From: Streptomyces griseicoloratus
GTDB lineage: Bacteria > Actinomycetota > Actinomycetes > Streptomycetales > Streptomycetaceae
Assembly (NCBI RefSeq): GCF_014534645.1
Contig: NZ_JACVQF010000209.1
Location: forward strand, 1-64,000
Reading direction: 5' to 3'
DNA length: 64,000 bases
In this document: piece by piece, positions 44,799-53,067 of the stretch
How positions within the stretch are numbered: the first letter of the stretch is position 1
Layout: each line of letters opens with the position of its first letter
Notes under the pieces: model-generated
What the model saw: the letters and a program-made list of their open reading frames with translations, nothing else
Told to the model about the DNA's origin: nothing
Database searches by the model: none
Program-made: the position numbers and the translations under genes

Positions 44799-47700
44799 TA
44801 GGGGCCCGCGTGCACCTGGCAGGCCCACAGGCTGGGGGTGTCGGGATAGGTGTCGCGCAGGGCGCGCACGGTGGCGTGCAGGGCCCGGGCCGTGCGGGAC
44901 ACCTCCAGCGCGCCGTCGCCGGTGTGCAGGGCCGCGTACACGTTCCGGGCGGTCTCGGCCCCGATCGCGTCGACGACGTGCCACAGCGAGCCCACGACGT
45001 GCGGGAAGCCCGCCATCTGGAAGGCGCTGACGATGTGGACGGCCTCGTCGGCGAGTTCGGGGCTGCTGCGCAGGGTGTCGCAGGCGGAGAGGTACGCGAG
45101 CCGGGCCGACGGCAGCCTCAGCCGGGCCAGGTCGCGGACGGTCAGCGGGTGCGCGGTGTGGTCGTCGAGGATCAGCCGGCTGTCGGAGGGGCGTTCCAGG
45201 TCGCTCAGGGCGTGGCAGGCGAAGTGCGCGTAGGCGTGACGGGGCAGGGCGGAGACGACAGCGGAGCGGGTGGCGGAGGCGTCCGCCAGCACCGCGGCTC
45301 CGGGCAGCAGCGCGGCCAGGTGCTCCGACTCGCGGCGTGCGCCGGGCAGCGGCGCGGCACCGGCGGCCTCCGCGACGCTGACCACGAGCGTCCCGGTGCC
45401 CGCCGGCCGGGCGGCGCGCTGCCGGGCGTGATGCAGGGCGCGCAGCGTCGGCGTGTACGAGGACACCACCCGGTCCAGCGCTCCCGGCGTGCCGTCGGCG
45501 GGGGCCGCGGCGTGCAGCGGCAGCGTGCCCAGGGCCCCGCCGGGCGACCACCACAGGCGCGGCCACGGCCCGGCCGGTGCGGCCGGGACGCCCAGGTGGT
45601 CGAGGACGGGGCCGGTGACCGCCTGCCACAGCCAGGCGAGCGTGGACCGGACGACCTGCTGGGCGCGCTGCGACTGCTTGCGCGGGGTTCCGGTCGCCTC
45701 GATGCGCACCAGGGCCTCCTCGAAGGTCCGCCGCCGTGCCGCCGTCGACCCCGGATCGAGCCCGGGGAGCGGCACCGCGTCGACGGAGCGCTCGGTGACG
45801 ACCAGGGCGTGGCTGCCGTACGGGGAGACGTTGACCAGGACCACGGGTCCCGCGGCCGCCGTGGCGCGCAGTTCGCGCTCGTCCCACTCCCGCACCGGAC
45901 GCAGCAGTCCCAGCCCGGGGTGCTCGGCGCGGATCCGGCTCGTGAGCTCCCGCCATTCGGCGGCCAGCCGCTGGCGCCGGTCCGCCCGGGCCTCGGCGGC
46001 GTGCGACGCGTCCCGGGGCTGTCCGTCCGCGAACTCGGCACTGAGCCGCTCCCGGCTCTCGGTCGCCGTGTCGAGCGCCGCGCGGAGTTCCTCGAAGCGG
46101 TCGGCGAGGCGGGGAGCGGCCTCCCGGAGCCGGGTGAGATCGCTGTCGGCGTCGAAGGCGTGGGACAGCAGTACGCCCCTGGCCTGTTCGAGGAGGCCCA
46201 CGGCCAACGCGGGCCGGCCGCAGCGCACGGCGCAGGCGGCCGCGGCGGCCCCCAGGCCGACGGTCCGGCTCAGCAGGAACTCCTGGTCGTCCCGCAGGAG
46301 ATGGCGGGGCGCGACGGAGTGCAGCAGGTCGACTGCCGTCACATAGCCGTCCAGGGCGCGGTCCCAGGCACCGAGTTCCGCCCAGAGGTCGCCGCAGTAC
46401 CGCGCCGCGTTCAGACGCTCGGAGGGCGGGCACCGGGTCTCCAGCGCGGCCGTCCGGAACACCTCCGCCGCATCGGCCGCGTCGGCGCGGCGGCCCCTGC
46501 CGGTGCCACGGTCCCGCAGGACGATGCCGAGGTTGGTCAGGCGCAGGGTGCGCCTGGCGTGTCCGGGCGGGGTGACCTCGACGGCCCGGCGGAACAGTGC
46601 GACGGCCTCCTTGCGGACCGCCGAGGACATCAGGGAGCCGAGGCCCGCCAGACGTGCCTCGGCGGCCACCGCCAGGGCGCCGGGCAACTCGGGCGAGTCC
46701 GGGGGCAGCGCCGCGACGACGGCGTCGGCCAGCTCACGGGCCTCCCGCACGTCGCTCGACCGGTACGTGGCCTCGCAGCGGCTCATCAGGGCCGAGGCCA
46801 GGTTCTGGCGGCGGCGCGGCAGCAGGGGGTCGTCGGCGGGGGTGAGCGCGAGCGCCTCCCTGAAGAGCCGGATCGCCTCGTCGAGTTGGGCGACGGGGTC
46901 GGCGGCCCGCTCGTAGCCGGTCATCACACTGATCGCCGTCGAGCCGAGCAGCGTCGCGCGGTGCGCGCGTCCCAGGCCGGGCAGTTCCCTGGCACGGCGC
47001 CGGCACTCCCGGGCCTCCCGCAGGTCCTCGCCGTCCCCCAGCAACCGGTGGCGCAGCCCCAGGGCCATCCCGAGGTTGAGCAGCCGCACGCTGAGGATCT
47101 CGTGCCCCTCGGGGGTGAGCGCCACGGCCTCGCGCAGGGCCCCGATCGCCTCGTTCAGCTCCTGCTGGTCACCGGTGCGCTGATGACTGCTGCTCAGTAC
47201 CAGGCCGAGGTCGCTGAGCGTCACGGCCCGCTCGGGATGGCCCGGCGGCAGCAGCGACTCGGCCCGCCGCAGCAGGCGCAGGGCCTCGGGCAGGTCCGCG
47301 CCGTTGCCGTCGGGATCGAGCCTGTAGCGGGCGTGCAGGGCCATCGCGGGGGCGACCAGCCGCGTCACGGTGAGCGGCGTCGCCTCCGCGGGCGCGCCGG
47401 CCGCGGCCGTCAGATGCGTGATCGCCGCGTCCAGATCGGCCGGATCGCCGGTCAGCGCGAAGCGGGCGCGCAGCGCGTTGCCCAGAGGGCCGCGCACACT
47501 GGTGCGCTGTCCGGGGTCCTGCGCCGCCGCCAGGGCCTCGGTCAGTACGCCGACCGCCTCGTGCAGATCCTGCGCCCGGCCGGTGCGCTGGTACCGCAGG
47601 ACGAGTGCCAGACCCAGGTTGAGGCCCGCGGCGGACGGGCCCTTGGGATCGGCGGGCGCCGCCCGGCGGAACAGGTCCACCACCTCGTCGCACTCCTCGG

Positions 47701-48616
47701 CCGTGGCGCCCTCCCGGTGCCGCAGCGCCAGCAGCGCGGCGCCGAGCGTGCTCAGGCAGTGGGCGAGATGCGGGCTGTCCGCGGGCAGCTGGGCCAGTAC
47801 GTCACGGGCGATGGCGACCGCGTCGTACAGATCCTCCGGGTCGTGCGAGAGCAGGTAGCCGTCCAGCAACTGGATGCCCAGGTTGCTGAGCGCGGGGAGC
47901 CGGTCGGGGGAGTCGGCCGGCAGGCGCTTGAGGGCGCGGTGCGCGAGACGGATCCCCTCGTCCGTGCCCGAGCCGGCCCGCCGCTCGGGCTGCCCGGTGA
48001 GGGACAGCACGTGGTTCAGGCCGGCGACCCGCGCCGCGTACGCGGGATCGTGCTCCGGCGTCGCGAGGACGGCGAGGCCGGCCAGCCCGGCCGCCGTGGT
48101 GAGCAGGAACTCGCGCGAGGGCGCCGAGGCGGCCAGCCGTCCGGCCAGTTCGTACAGGCGCAGCTCGGCCTCGTCGGCGTCCCGTGGCGGGCGGTGCTGC
48201 CGGCCCTCGGCGGCGATGACGGCGGCGGCGGACTGGGCCGACCACTCGGCGGGACCGTCGGCGCCCGCGGGGTCGGGCCGGACCGCGGGGTCGGTGGTCG
48301 CATAACCGGCCGCCAGCTCAGGCGGTACGAGCCGGGGATCGGCCACCCACACCGGGAACAGCAGCGTTCCGGCCATGGCCCCGTGGACGCCGCCCTCCGG
48401 GCCGCGGGCGGCCGTCGCGCGGGCGACGCAGAGCCAGCCGGCCACGTGCCGGGCCTCCATGTCGGTCCTCGGGTCGGCGGTCCGCAGCAGAGCCCGCAGT
48501 TCGGCGTCGGCCTCCGGGCCGAACACCACGTCCGGGTCCGCACCCGTGATCGCGGTCCCGGCCCGTGCGAGTCGTGCGCGGACGGCCTCCAGGAGCCGGC
48601 CCCGGTCGTCCCTCAC
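44798..48616 (-). CDS. TPR-repeat CHAT-domain (caspase-like) protein
   Basis: 1272 residues from the GTG at 48616 (GGGGGAG upstream). About 200-800 is a long array of TPR-like repeats (for example LSNLGIQLLDGYLLSHDPEDLYDA), then a helical linker and a C-terminal CHAT peptidase domain (about 950-1272). The His-Cys dyad is visible in AHFACHA (H1135) and AYLSACDT (C1179), so it should be active. CHAT proteases act in bacterial conflict and regulated cell-death systems, cutting specific partners. It is divergent (80 bp) from a small Cys-rich protein and a membrane protein. Its stop codon lies at the edge of the MITE-like element. Confidence 0.9.
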   Translation of the reverse strand: MRDDRGRLLEAVRARLARAGTAITGADPDVVFGPEADAELRALLRTADPRTDMEARHVAGWLCVARATAARGPEGGVHGAMAGTLLFPVWVADPRLVPPELAAGYATTDPAVRPDPAGADGPAEWSAQSAAAVIAAEGRQHRPPRDADEAELRLYELAGRLAASAPSREFLLTTAAGLAGLAVLATPEHDPAYAARVAGLNHVLSLTGQPERRAGSGTDEGIRLAHRALKRLPADSPDRLPALSNLGIQLLDGYLLSHDPEDLYDAVAIARDVLAQLPADSPHLAHCLSTLGAALLALRHREGATAEECDEVVDLFRRAAPADPKGPSAAGLNLGLALVLRYQRTGRAQDLHEAVGVLTEALAAAQDPGQRTSVRGPLGNALRARFALTGDPADLDAAITHLTAAAGAPAEATPLTVTRLVAPAMALHARYRLDPDGNGADLPEALRLLRRAESLLPPGHPERAVTLSDLGLVLSSSHQRTGDQQELNEAIGALREAVALTPEGHEILSVRLLNLGMALGLRHRLLGDGEDLREARECRRRARELPGLGRAHRATLLGSTAISVMTGYERAADPVAQLDEAIRLFREALALTPADDPLLPRRRQNLASALMSRCEATYRSSDVREARELADAVVAALPPDSPELPGALAVAAEARLAGLGSLMSSAVRKEAVALFRRAVEVTPPGHARRTLRLTNLGIVLRDRGTGRGRRADAADAAEVFRTAALETRCPPSERLNAARYCGDLWAELGAWDRALDGYVTAVDLLHSVAPRHLLRDDQEFLLSRTVGLGAAAAACAVRCGRPALAVGLLEQARGVLLSHAFDADSDLTRLREAAPRLADRFEELRAALDTATESRERLSAEFADGQPRDASHAAEARADRRQRLAAEWRELTSRIRAEHPGLGLLRPVREWDERELRATAAAGPVVLVNVSPYGSHALVVTERSVDAVPLPGLDPGSTAARRRTFEEALVRIEATGTPRKQSQRAQQVVRSTLAWLWQAVTGPVLDHLGVPAAPAGPWPRLWWSPGGALGTLPLHAAAPADGTPGALDRVVSSYTPTLRALHHARQRAARPAGTGTLVVSVAEAAGAAPLPGARRESEHLAALLPGAAVLADASATRSAVVSALPRHAYAHFACHALSDLERPSDSRLILDDHTAHPLTVRDLARLRLPSARLAYLSACDTLRSSPELADEAVHIVSAFQMAGFPHVVGSLWHVVDAIGAETARNVYAALHTGDGALEVSRTARALHATVRALRDTYPDTPSLWACQVHAGP

Positions 48617-48696
48617 CTTGTCGCTCCCCCTGTCATCGGCTCCGGTGGTGTGGCGACTCTCCCTCAACTGTGCCTGTTCTCAGGCACACTTGGAGC

Positions 48697-49089
48697 ATGA
48701 CCGTATCCCCTGATCGTTCCGGACTCGTGCACCGGACCGCGGCACTGTGCGCGCTGCTCGGCTCGCGTGAGGAGCTGCGGCAGCCGGGAGTCCGGGAGGC
48801 GGCCGAGCGTGCGCGGGACCTGCTGCGGTCGGGCGCGGGCGCCGACGAACTCACCGCGTGCTTCGACGACCTCGACCACGTGTTGCGCCGGGCCGGGTAC
48901 GCGGGCGGGCTGCTCGACGGGTCGCGCGGTGCCGCGGTCCCCGGCGTCACCCCGCACCTGAAAGTGGCCGTGTGCCCCGGCCCGGCGCGCTGCAGCCGGA
49001 CCGAGCGGGCCCGCGACCTGCTGCCCGCCCCGCACTGCGCCGTCCACGACACGCGCATGCACAAGGCGCGCCTGCGCCCCGGCCGGTGA
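48697..49089 (+). CDS. small Cys/His-rich protein next to CHAT gene
   Basis: 130 residues: a helical N-terminal part (about 10-75) and a C-terminal segment with C93, C99, H113, C114 and H117 (VCPGPARCSR, PAPHCAVHD), a possible metal site. I recognise no named family. It starts 80 bp from the divergent CHAT gene and ends 22 bp before the membrane-protein gene, suggesting a functional set, perhaps sensor, adaptor or cleavage target. The GGAG is only 1 bp from the ATG, so initiation is unusual. Confidence 0.75.
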   Translation: MTVSPDRSGLVHRTAALCALLGSREELRQPGVREAAERARDLLRSGAGADELTACFDDLDHVLRRAGYAGGLLDGSRGAAVPGVTPHLKVAVCPGPARCSRTERARDLLPAPHCAVHDTRMHKARLRPGR

Positions 49090-49111
49090 ACGCGCCCGGG
49101 CCGCCGACCCC

Positions 49112-50038
49112 ATGAACCCGCTCCTCGCCACCCTGGGCAGCAAGCTCACCGAGCGCTGGCTGAACCTCCTGGTGCTGCCCGGCGCCCTCTTCCTCGCCGT
49201 CACGGCCGTCGGGACCACCCTGGGGCACCGCCACTGGCACGACGTCGACCGGCTGCGCACCGCCCTGGACGACCTCGCCGCGCGCCCCGCACTCGACCGG
49301 ACCGGCACCGCCGCACTCCTGGTGGCACTGGTCCTGCTCGCCGCCGCCGCGGCCTCACTCGGCGCGCAGTTCCTCGGCGGCGCGATCGAGCGGTACTGGC
49401 TGCGCTTCGGCGGGGACCCTCTGTCCCGCGCCCTCACCCGGTGGCGCCGGCGCCGCTGGACGCAAAGGGACGAGAAGGTCGAGGAGGCGCTGGCCCGAGC
49501 CGTCACGACCGGTGACGCGGCGGACGGGGAGGTGACGGTGCCGGCCGGAGACTGGGCGAGCATTCAGGCCCTCACCGGGGCCCGCGACCGCATCGCGGTG
49601 CGCGTACCGGCGCGGCCCAGCTGGTACGGCGACCGCATGCAGGCGGTGGCGGACCGCGTCGAGGCCGCCTACGGCGCCGACCTCGCCGCCCTGTGGCCCC
49701 GGTTGTGGCTGATCCTGCCCGAACCCGCCGGGCGGCAGATCCAGTCGGCCCGCGACTCCTTCGGGGCCGCGGCGCGCCTCGCCGCGTGGGCGGTGGGCTA
49801 CGCCCTGCTCGCCTGCTGGTGGTGGCCGGCCGCACTGGCCGCCGTCGGCTGCGCGGTGGCGGCCCGGTCCCGTGCCCGGTCCGCGCTGGACGGGCTCGCG
49901 GAACTCGTCGAGGCCGCCGTCGACGTCCACGGCCGCGAACTGGCCGCCCGGGTCGGCCTGATCGCCCCGGACTCGGTCGGGCTGCTGGCCGGTGACACGG
50001 GGGACCGGATGTCGGAGATCTTCCGGAAGGCGGGCTGA
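49112..50038 (+). CDS. membrane protein of unknown function in the CHAT locus
   Basis: 308 residues. Two hydrophobic segments near the N-terminus (about 18-38 and 66-86), a cytoplasmic-looking middle (about 95-220) containing RWRRRRWTQRDEKVEEAL, and a hydrophobic pair at about 222-252 (AAWAVGYALLACWWWPAALAAVGCAVAA). The end is amphipathic helix. No family is recognised. Position after the Cys-rich protein and opposite a CHAT protease makes it a candidate membrane effector or substrate (inference). Confidence 0.78.
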   Translation: MNPLLATLGSKLTERWLNLLVLPGALFLAVTAVGTTLGHRHWHDVDRLRTALDDLAARPALDRTGTAALLVALVLLAAAAASLGAQFLGGAIERYWLRFGGDPLSRALTRWRRRRWTQRDEKVEEALARAVTTGDAADGEVTVPAGDWASIQALTGARDRIAVRVPARPSWYGDRMQAVADRVEAAYGADLAALWPRLWLILPEPAGRQIQSARDSFGAAARLAAWAVGYALLACWWWPAALAAVGCAVAARSRARSALDGLAELVEAAVDVHGRELAARVGLIAPDSVGLLAGDTGDRMSEIFRKAG

Positions 50039-50114
50039 CCCGGGCGCGGGCCGGCGCCGCCATCGCGGTACGGCGACCGCCCCGCGGCCGGGGCGGCGGG
50101 ACGGCCGGCCGGTG

Positions 50115-50987
50115 TCAGCCGAGGCCGAGGACGCTCATGGCGTGCTCGGCCATGCGCCTCTCTCCGAGGGCGTTGGGGTGGACGGGGACGAGGCTGTGCC
50201 CGAAGAGGAGCGGTTCGATCCAACGGGTGCCGGCGGCCTTGCAGGCGTCGTGGCCCTCGGACGCCGCCGAGAAGTCCACGTAGGTCACGCCGGTCTCCTT
50301 GGCGGCGCGCTCGACGACGGCGTTGAGGTGTGCCTGGATACCCCGCAGGTAGGGCACGTCACCGGAGGCGATCGGCAGTTTCGCGAAGCAGGCCGGGTCG
50401 GCGGTGGCCGGCACGATCCACGGGTAACCGAGGGCCGCCACACGTGCGTTGGGAGCCTTGGCGCGCACGCTCCGCAGGGCGTCCTTGAGGGCCGGATAGG
50501 TGTTGGCGTCGATCTGGTCGTCGAAGGACGTGCCGTGCCTGTCCTTGCAGGGACTGCCCTTTCCGCCGCTGAGGACGCCCGCGGTGCCGCAGGCCGTCAC
50601 CGCGTTGATGAACGTGTTGTTGTCGTTGCCGCCGATGGTCAGCGTCACCAGGTCGGTGTCCGCGCCGAGCGCGTTCGTCTGAGGGGCGACCCCCGGGTAC
50701 TGGGCCTGCGAGAAGTGTTTGGTCTGGGCGGCGCCGCAGGTGACGTCCTTGAGGCGGGCGCCCGTCCTGGAGGCGATGACGTGCGGGTAGTTCGCCGTGG
50801 AGCGCAGGCACAGCAGGTTGGAGGTGTCCACGGGCAGGACGCCCGAGCCGGCGCTGTAGCTGTCGCCGAGGGCGACGTAGTCCAGGGACGTGGTGGAGTG
50901 TGCGGGGGTGGCGGTGAAACCGAGGGCCAGCGCGCCAACGGCGGCTGCTGTCGCGGTCATGACACGACGCGCGGCGTGCTTCGGCAT
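50115..50987 (-). CDS. secreted SGNH/GDSL-family lipase or esterase
   Basis: 290 residues with a signal peptide (MPKHAARRVMTATAAAVGALALGFTATPAHS). Block I VALGDSYSAGSG holds the catalytic Ser, the GGND block supplies Asn, and VPVHPNALGERRMA the Asp/Glu-x-x-His-type His. Six cysteines fit the three disulfides of the Streptomyces extracellular lipase group. It hydrolyses lipid or acetyl esters outside the cell. GGGAGA precedes the ATG. Confidence 0.93.
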   Translation of the reverse strand: MPKHAARRVMTATAAAVGALALGFTATPAHSTTSLDYVALGDSYSAGSGVLPVDTSNLLCLRSTANYPHVIASRTGARLKDVTCGAAQTKHFSQAQYPGVAPQTNALGADTDLVTLTIGGNDNNTFINAVTACGTAGVLSGGKGSPCKDRHGTSFDDQIDANTYPALKDALRSVRAKAPNARVAALGYPWIVPATADPACFAKLPIASGDVPYLRGIQAHLNAVVERAAKETGVTYVDFSAASEGHDACKAAGTRWIEPLLFGHSLVPVHPNALGERRMAEHAMSVLGLG

Positions 50988-51169
50988 GTGCTCTCCCTTC
51001 TCGGGAAGCGGGCACGGGGGAGCCGGGCACGGCGGTGCCCGGGCTGAGTGCTGATCTGTGGGGGTGCGGCGGCTCAGGTGGGGAAGCGGGCCGGTGGTCG
51101 CGTCGGGGTGAACGGACGCGCGTCGGCGGCCGCGGAGTACCGGACGTGGGTTACCGAGCGGTTCTACCG

Positions 51170-52156
51170 TTAAGTAATCTGCACCCGCCCTGACTGCGAG
51201 TCAACATCGGCGACCGGACTTCTTGAAACGCTCATGACCTGCACCGCCGCGCCGTCCAACTCCGCCGCGCGGGCGAGCAGTTCGTCCCGGCCGATGGAGT
51301 CGGTGCGGGTCGACGGCACGGTGCAGGCGTGGGCCCCGGCAATGGCCCCGTACCGGGCGCAGCGCCGCGGGTCCTCCCCGTCGAGCCAGCCGAACAGGAA
51401 GGCGGAGGCGAAGGCGTCGCCCGCGCCATTGGAGTCCACCACCGGTGCCGGCGGAGCGACGGCCGGCACGTGCGTCAGGACGTCGTCGGCCAGCAGGTAC
51501 GCCCCCTCCGCGCCCGCCGTGGCGACCACGATCCGGGCCCGGCCGCGCTCGGCGATCTCCCGCATGGTGCGGACGGGGTCGGCGAGCGCGGTGGTGGAGA
51601 GGAAGACGAGGTCCGCCGCCAGGGCGAACGGCTCGTGGTAGGGGTTGACGCCGTCCCAGTCGTGCAGATCGGTCGAGAGGGTGATCCCGGCCTCCCGCAG
51701 CAGGGGCAGGGCGTGTGCGCACGGATGGGTGATCACCACATGCGCGTGCCGGCTGGCGGCGGCCAGTTCGCGCACCGTCGTCTCGGGAAGCCGGTCGGAC
51801 TCCTGGGAGCGGGTCGCGTCGTACAGGGACAGACGCCGTCCGTCGGGACCGACGAGGTTGACCGCGCGCTTGGTGCCCGCCGGCTGGGGAATCGCCGTGA
51901 GGGCGATGCCCCGGTCGTGGTGGAGGGCGCGGACCAGGTCCCCCTCGTGGTCGTCGCCGAGCATGTCGAGGTGGTGGGTGCGCAGTCCCAGGGCGGTCAG
52001 CCCGAGCGCCGCGAAGTCGCCGCTCTGTCCCGGCCGGGTCTCGATGCCGGGCCGGATCATGTAGCTGTCGGCGAAGGGGAGCGGCAGTCCGGGAACGTGG
52101 ACGATCGTGTCCACGCCCGCGCCGCCCAGGACGAGGACGTCGGTGTCGGTGGTCAT
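51170..52156 (-). CDS. PfkB-family carbohydrate kinase
   Basis: 328 residues. The PfkB signature VVDSNGAGDAFASAFLFGWL (anion hole and catalytic Asp) is near residue 240, and the N-terminal GGAGVDTIVHVPGLP and GQSGDFAALGLTALG substrate region fits sugar kinases of the ribokinase superfamily. Substrate unknown. A strong inverted repeat with TTGCAGA half-sites lies 63-85 bp upstream and is probably its operator. Confidence 0.9.
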   Translation of the reverse strand: MTTDTDVLVLGGAGVDTIVHVPGLPLPFADSYMIRPGIETRPGQSGDFAALGLTALGLRTHHLDMLGDDHEGDLVRALHHDRGIALTAIPQPAGTKRAVNLVGPDGRRLSLYDATRSQESDRLPETTVRELAAASRHAHVVITHPCAHALPLLREAGITLSTDLHDWDGVNPYHEPFALAADLVFLSTTALADPVRTMREIAERGRARIVVATAGAEGAYLLADDVLTHVPAVAPPAPVVDSNGAGDAFASAFLFGWLDGEDPRRCARYGAIAGAHACTVPSTRTDSIGRDELLARAAELDGAAVQVMSVSRSPVADVDSQSGRVQIT

Positions 52157-52212
52157 GGGTGTCCTCTCGGGCCGTCGTCGGCAGCCGAGTCAAACAGCCG
52201 GTCACGCCCGTG

Positions 52213-52241
52213 GCAAGTGCTTGCAGAAATTCTCTGCAAGC
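52213..52241. promoter_or_regulatory. nested palindromes between PfkB and acetyltransferase genes
   Basis: GCTTGCAGA (52219-52227) and its exact complement TCTGCAAGC (52233-52241) are separated by AATTC. A second palindrome, GCAAG-TG-CTTGC (52213-52224), overlaps the left arm. TTGCAG/CTGCAA half-sites are common for LacI/GntR-type repressors. The divergent genes on both sides could be controlled. Confidence 0.65.
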
Positions 52242-52342
52242 CCTGTCGGGGCCCGGCGTCCGGTAATTCAGGTGTGCCACCCGGGACCTGGCAGCGATCA
52301 TGGACGGCGAGCCGACACGCAACCCGTGAGGAAACGCCTGCC

Positions 52343-52987
52343 ATGCCCGTACCCGCCGACCCGACGGTGCTCCATCCGCTGCCCGACCAGCCGAGGGTGG
52401 TCCTGCTCGGACCGCTGGTGAAGTCCCCGCTGATCGAGGTGGGGGAGTACTCCTACTACGACGACCCCGACGACGCGACCGCGTTCGAGACGCGGAACGT
52501 GCTGTATCACTACGGGCCCGAGAAGCTGGTCATCGGCAAGTTCTGCGCGCTGGGAACGGGGGTGCGGTTCATCATGAACGGCGCCAACCACCGCATGGAC
52601 GGTCCCTCCACCTTCCCGTTCCCCACCATGGGCGGCTCGTGGTCCGAGCACTTCGACCTGCTCACCGGCCTGCCGAACCGCGGGGACACGGTGGTGGGCA
52701 ACGACGTCTGGTTCGGTCACGGCGCCACGGTGATGCCCGGCGTGCGGATCGGGCACGGAGCGATCATCGGTGCCGGTTCCGTGGTCACCGCGGACGTCCC
52801 CGACTACGGCATCGTCGGCGGCAACCCGGCCCGGCTCATCCGCACCCGCTACAGCGGCGCGGACATCGCCCGGCTGCTGGCCGTGGCCTGGTGGGACTGG
52901 CCGGCGGAACACATCACCGACCACGTGCGGACGATCATGTCCGGCAGCATCGCCGACCTCGAAGCAGCCGCCCCGGGCGACGTCTGA
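52343..52987 (+). CDS. Vat/CatB-type xenobiotic acetyltransferase (hexapeptide repeat)
   Basis: 214 residues, close to the usual 205-215. Left-handed beta-helix repeats: VIGKFCALGTGVRFIMNGANH, VVGNDVWFGHGATVMPGVRIGHGAIIGAGSVV, with the catalytic His in GANHRMDG. The family acetylates streptogramin A or chloramphenicol with acetyl-CoA; chromosomal members often have other or unknown substrates. GAGGAAA precedes the ATG. Resistance should not be assumed. Confidence 0.9.
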   Translation: MPVPADPTVLHPLPDQPRVVLLGPLVKSPLIEVGEYSYYDDPDDATAFETRNVLYHYGPEKLVIGKFCALGTGVRFIMNGANHRMDGPSTFPFPTMGGSWSEHFDLLTGLPNRGDTVVGNDVWFGHGATVMPGVRIGHGAIIGAGSVVTADVPDYGIVGGNPARLIRTRYSGADIARLLAVAWWDWPAEHITDHVRTIMSGSIADLEAAAPGDV

Positions 52988-53067
52988 CGGCCGCCCCGGA
53001 CGACCCGGGCTGTTTTAAAGTTGCCTCCACCAGTGCAGCACTGCGACCTGTGAGGTACTCACCAACC

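Noticed and set aside
43379-48700. A plus-strand open frame of 1773 codons opposite the gap, GlxA and CHAT genes
   Set aside because: It is the antisense of three well-supported genes, lacks any recognisable domain and has the skewed Gly/Arg/Val content typical of complementary frames in GC-rich DNA.
52343-52987. Calling the hexapeptide acetyltransferase a streptogramin or chloramphenicol resistance gene
   Set aside because: Family membership alone does not show this; chromosomal actinobacterial members often have other roles and the neighbouring genes are metabolic.
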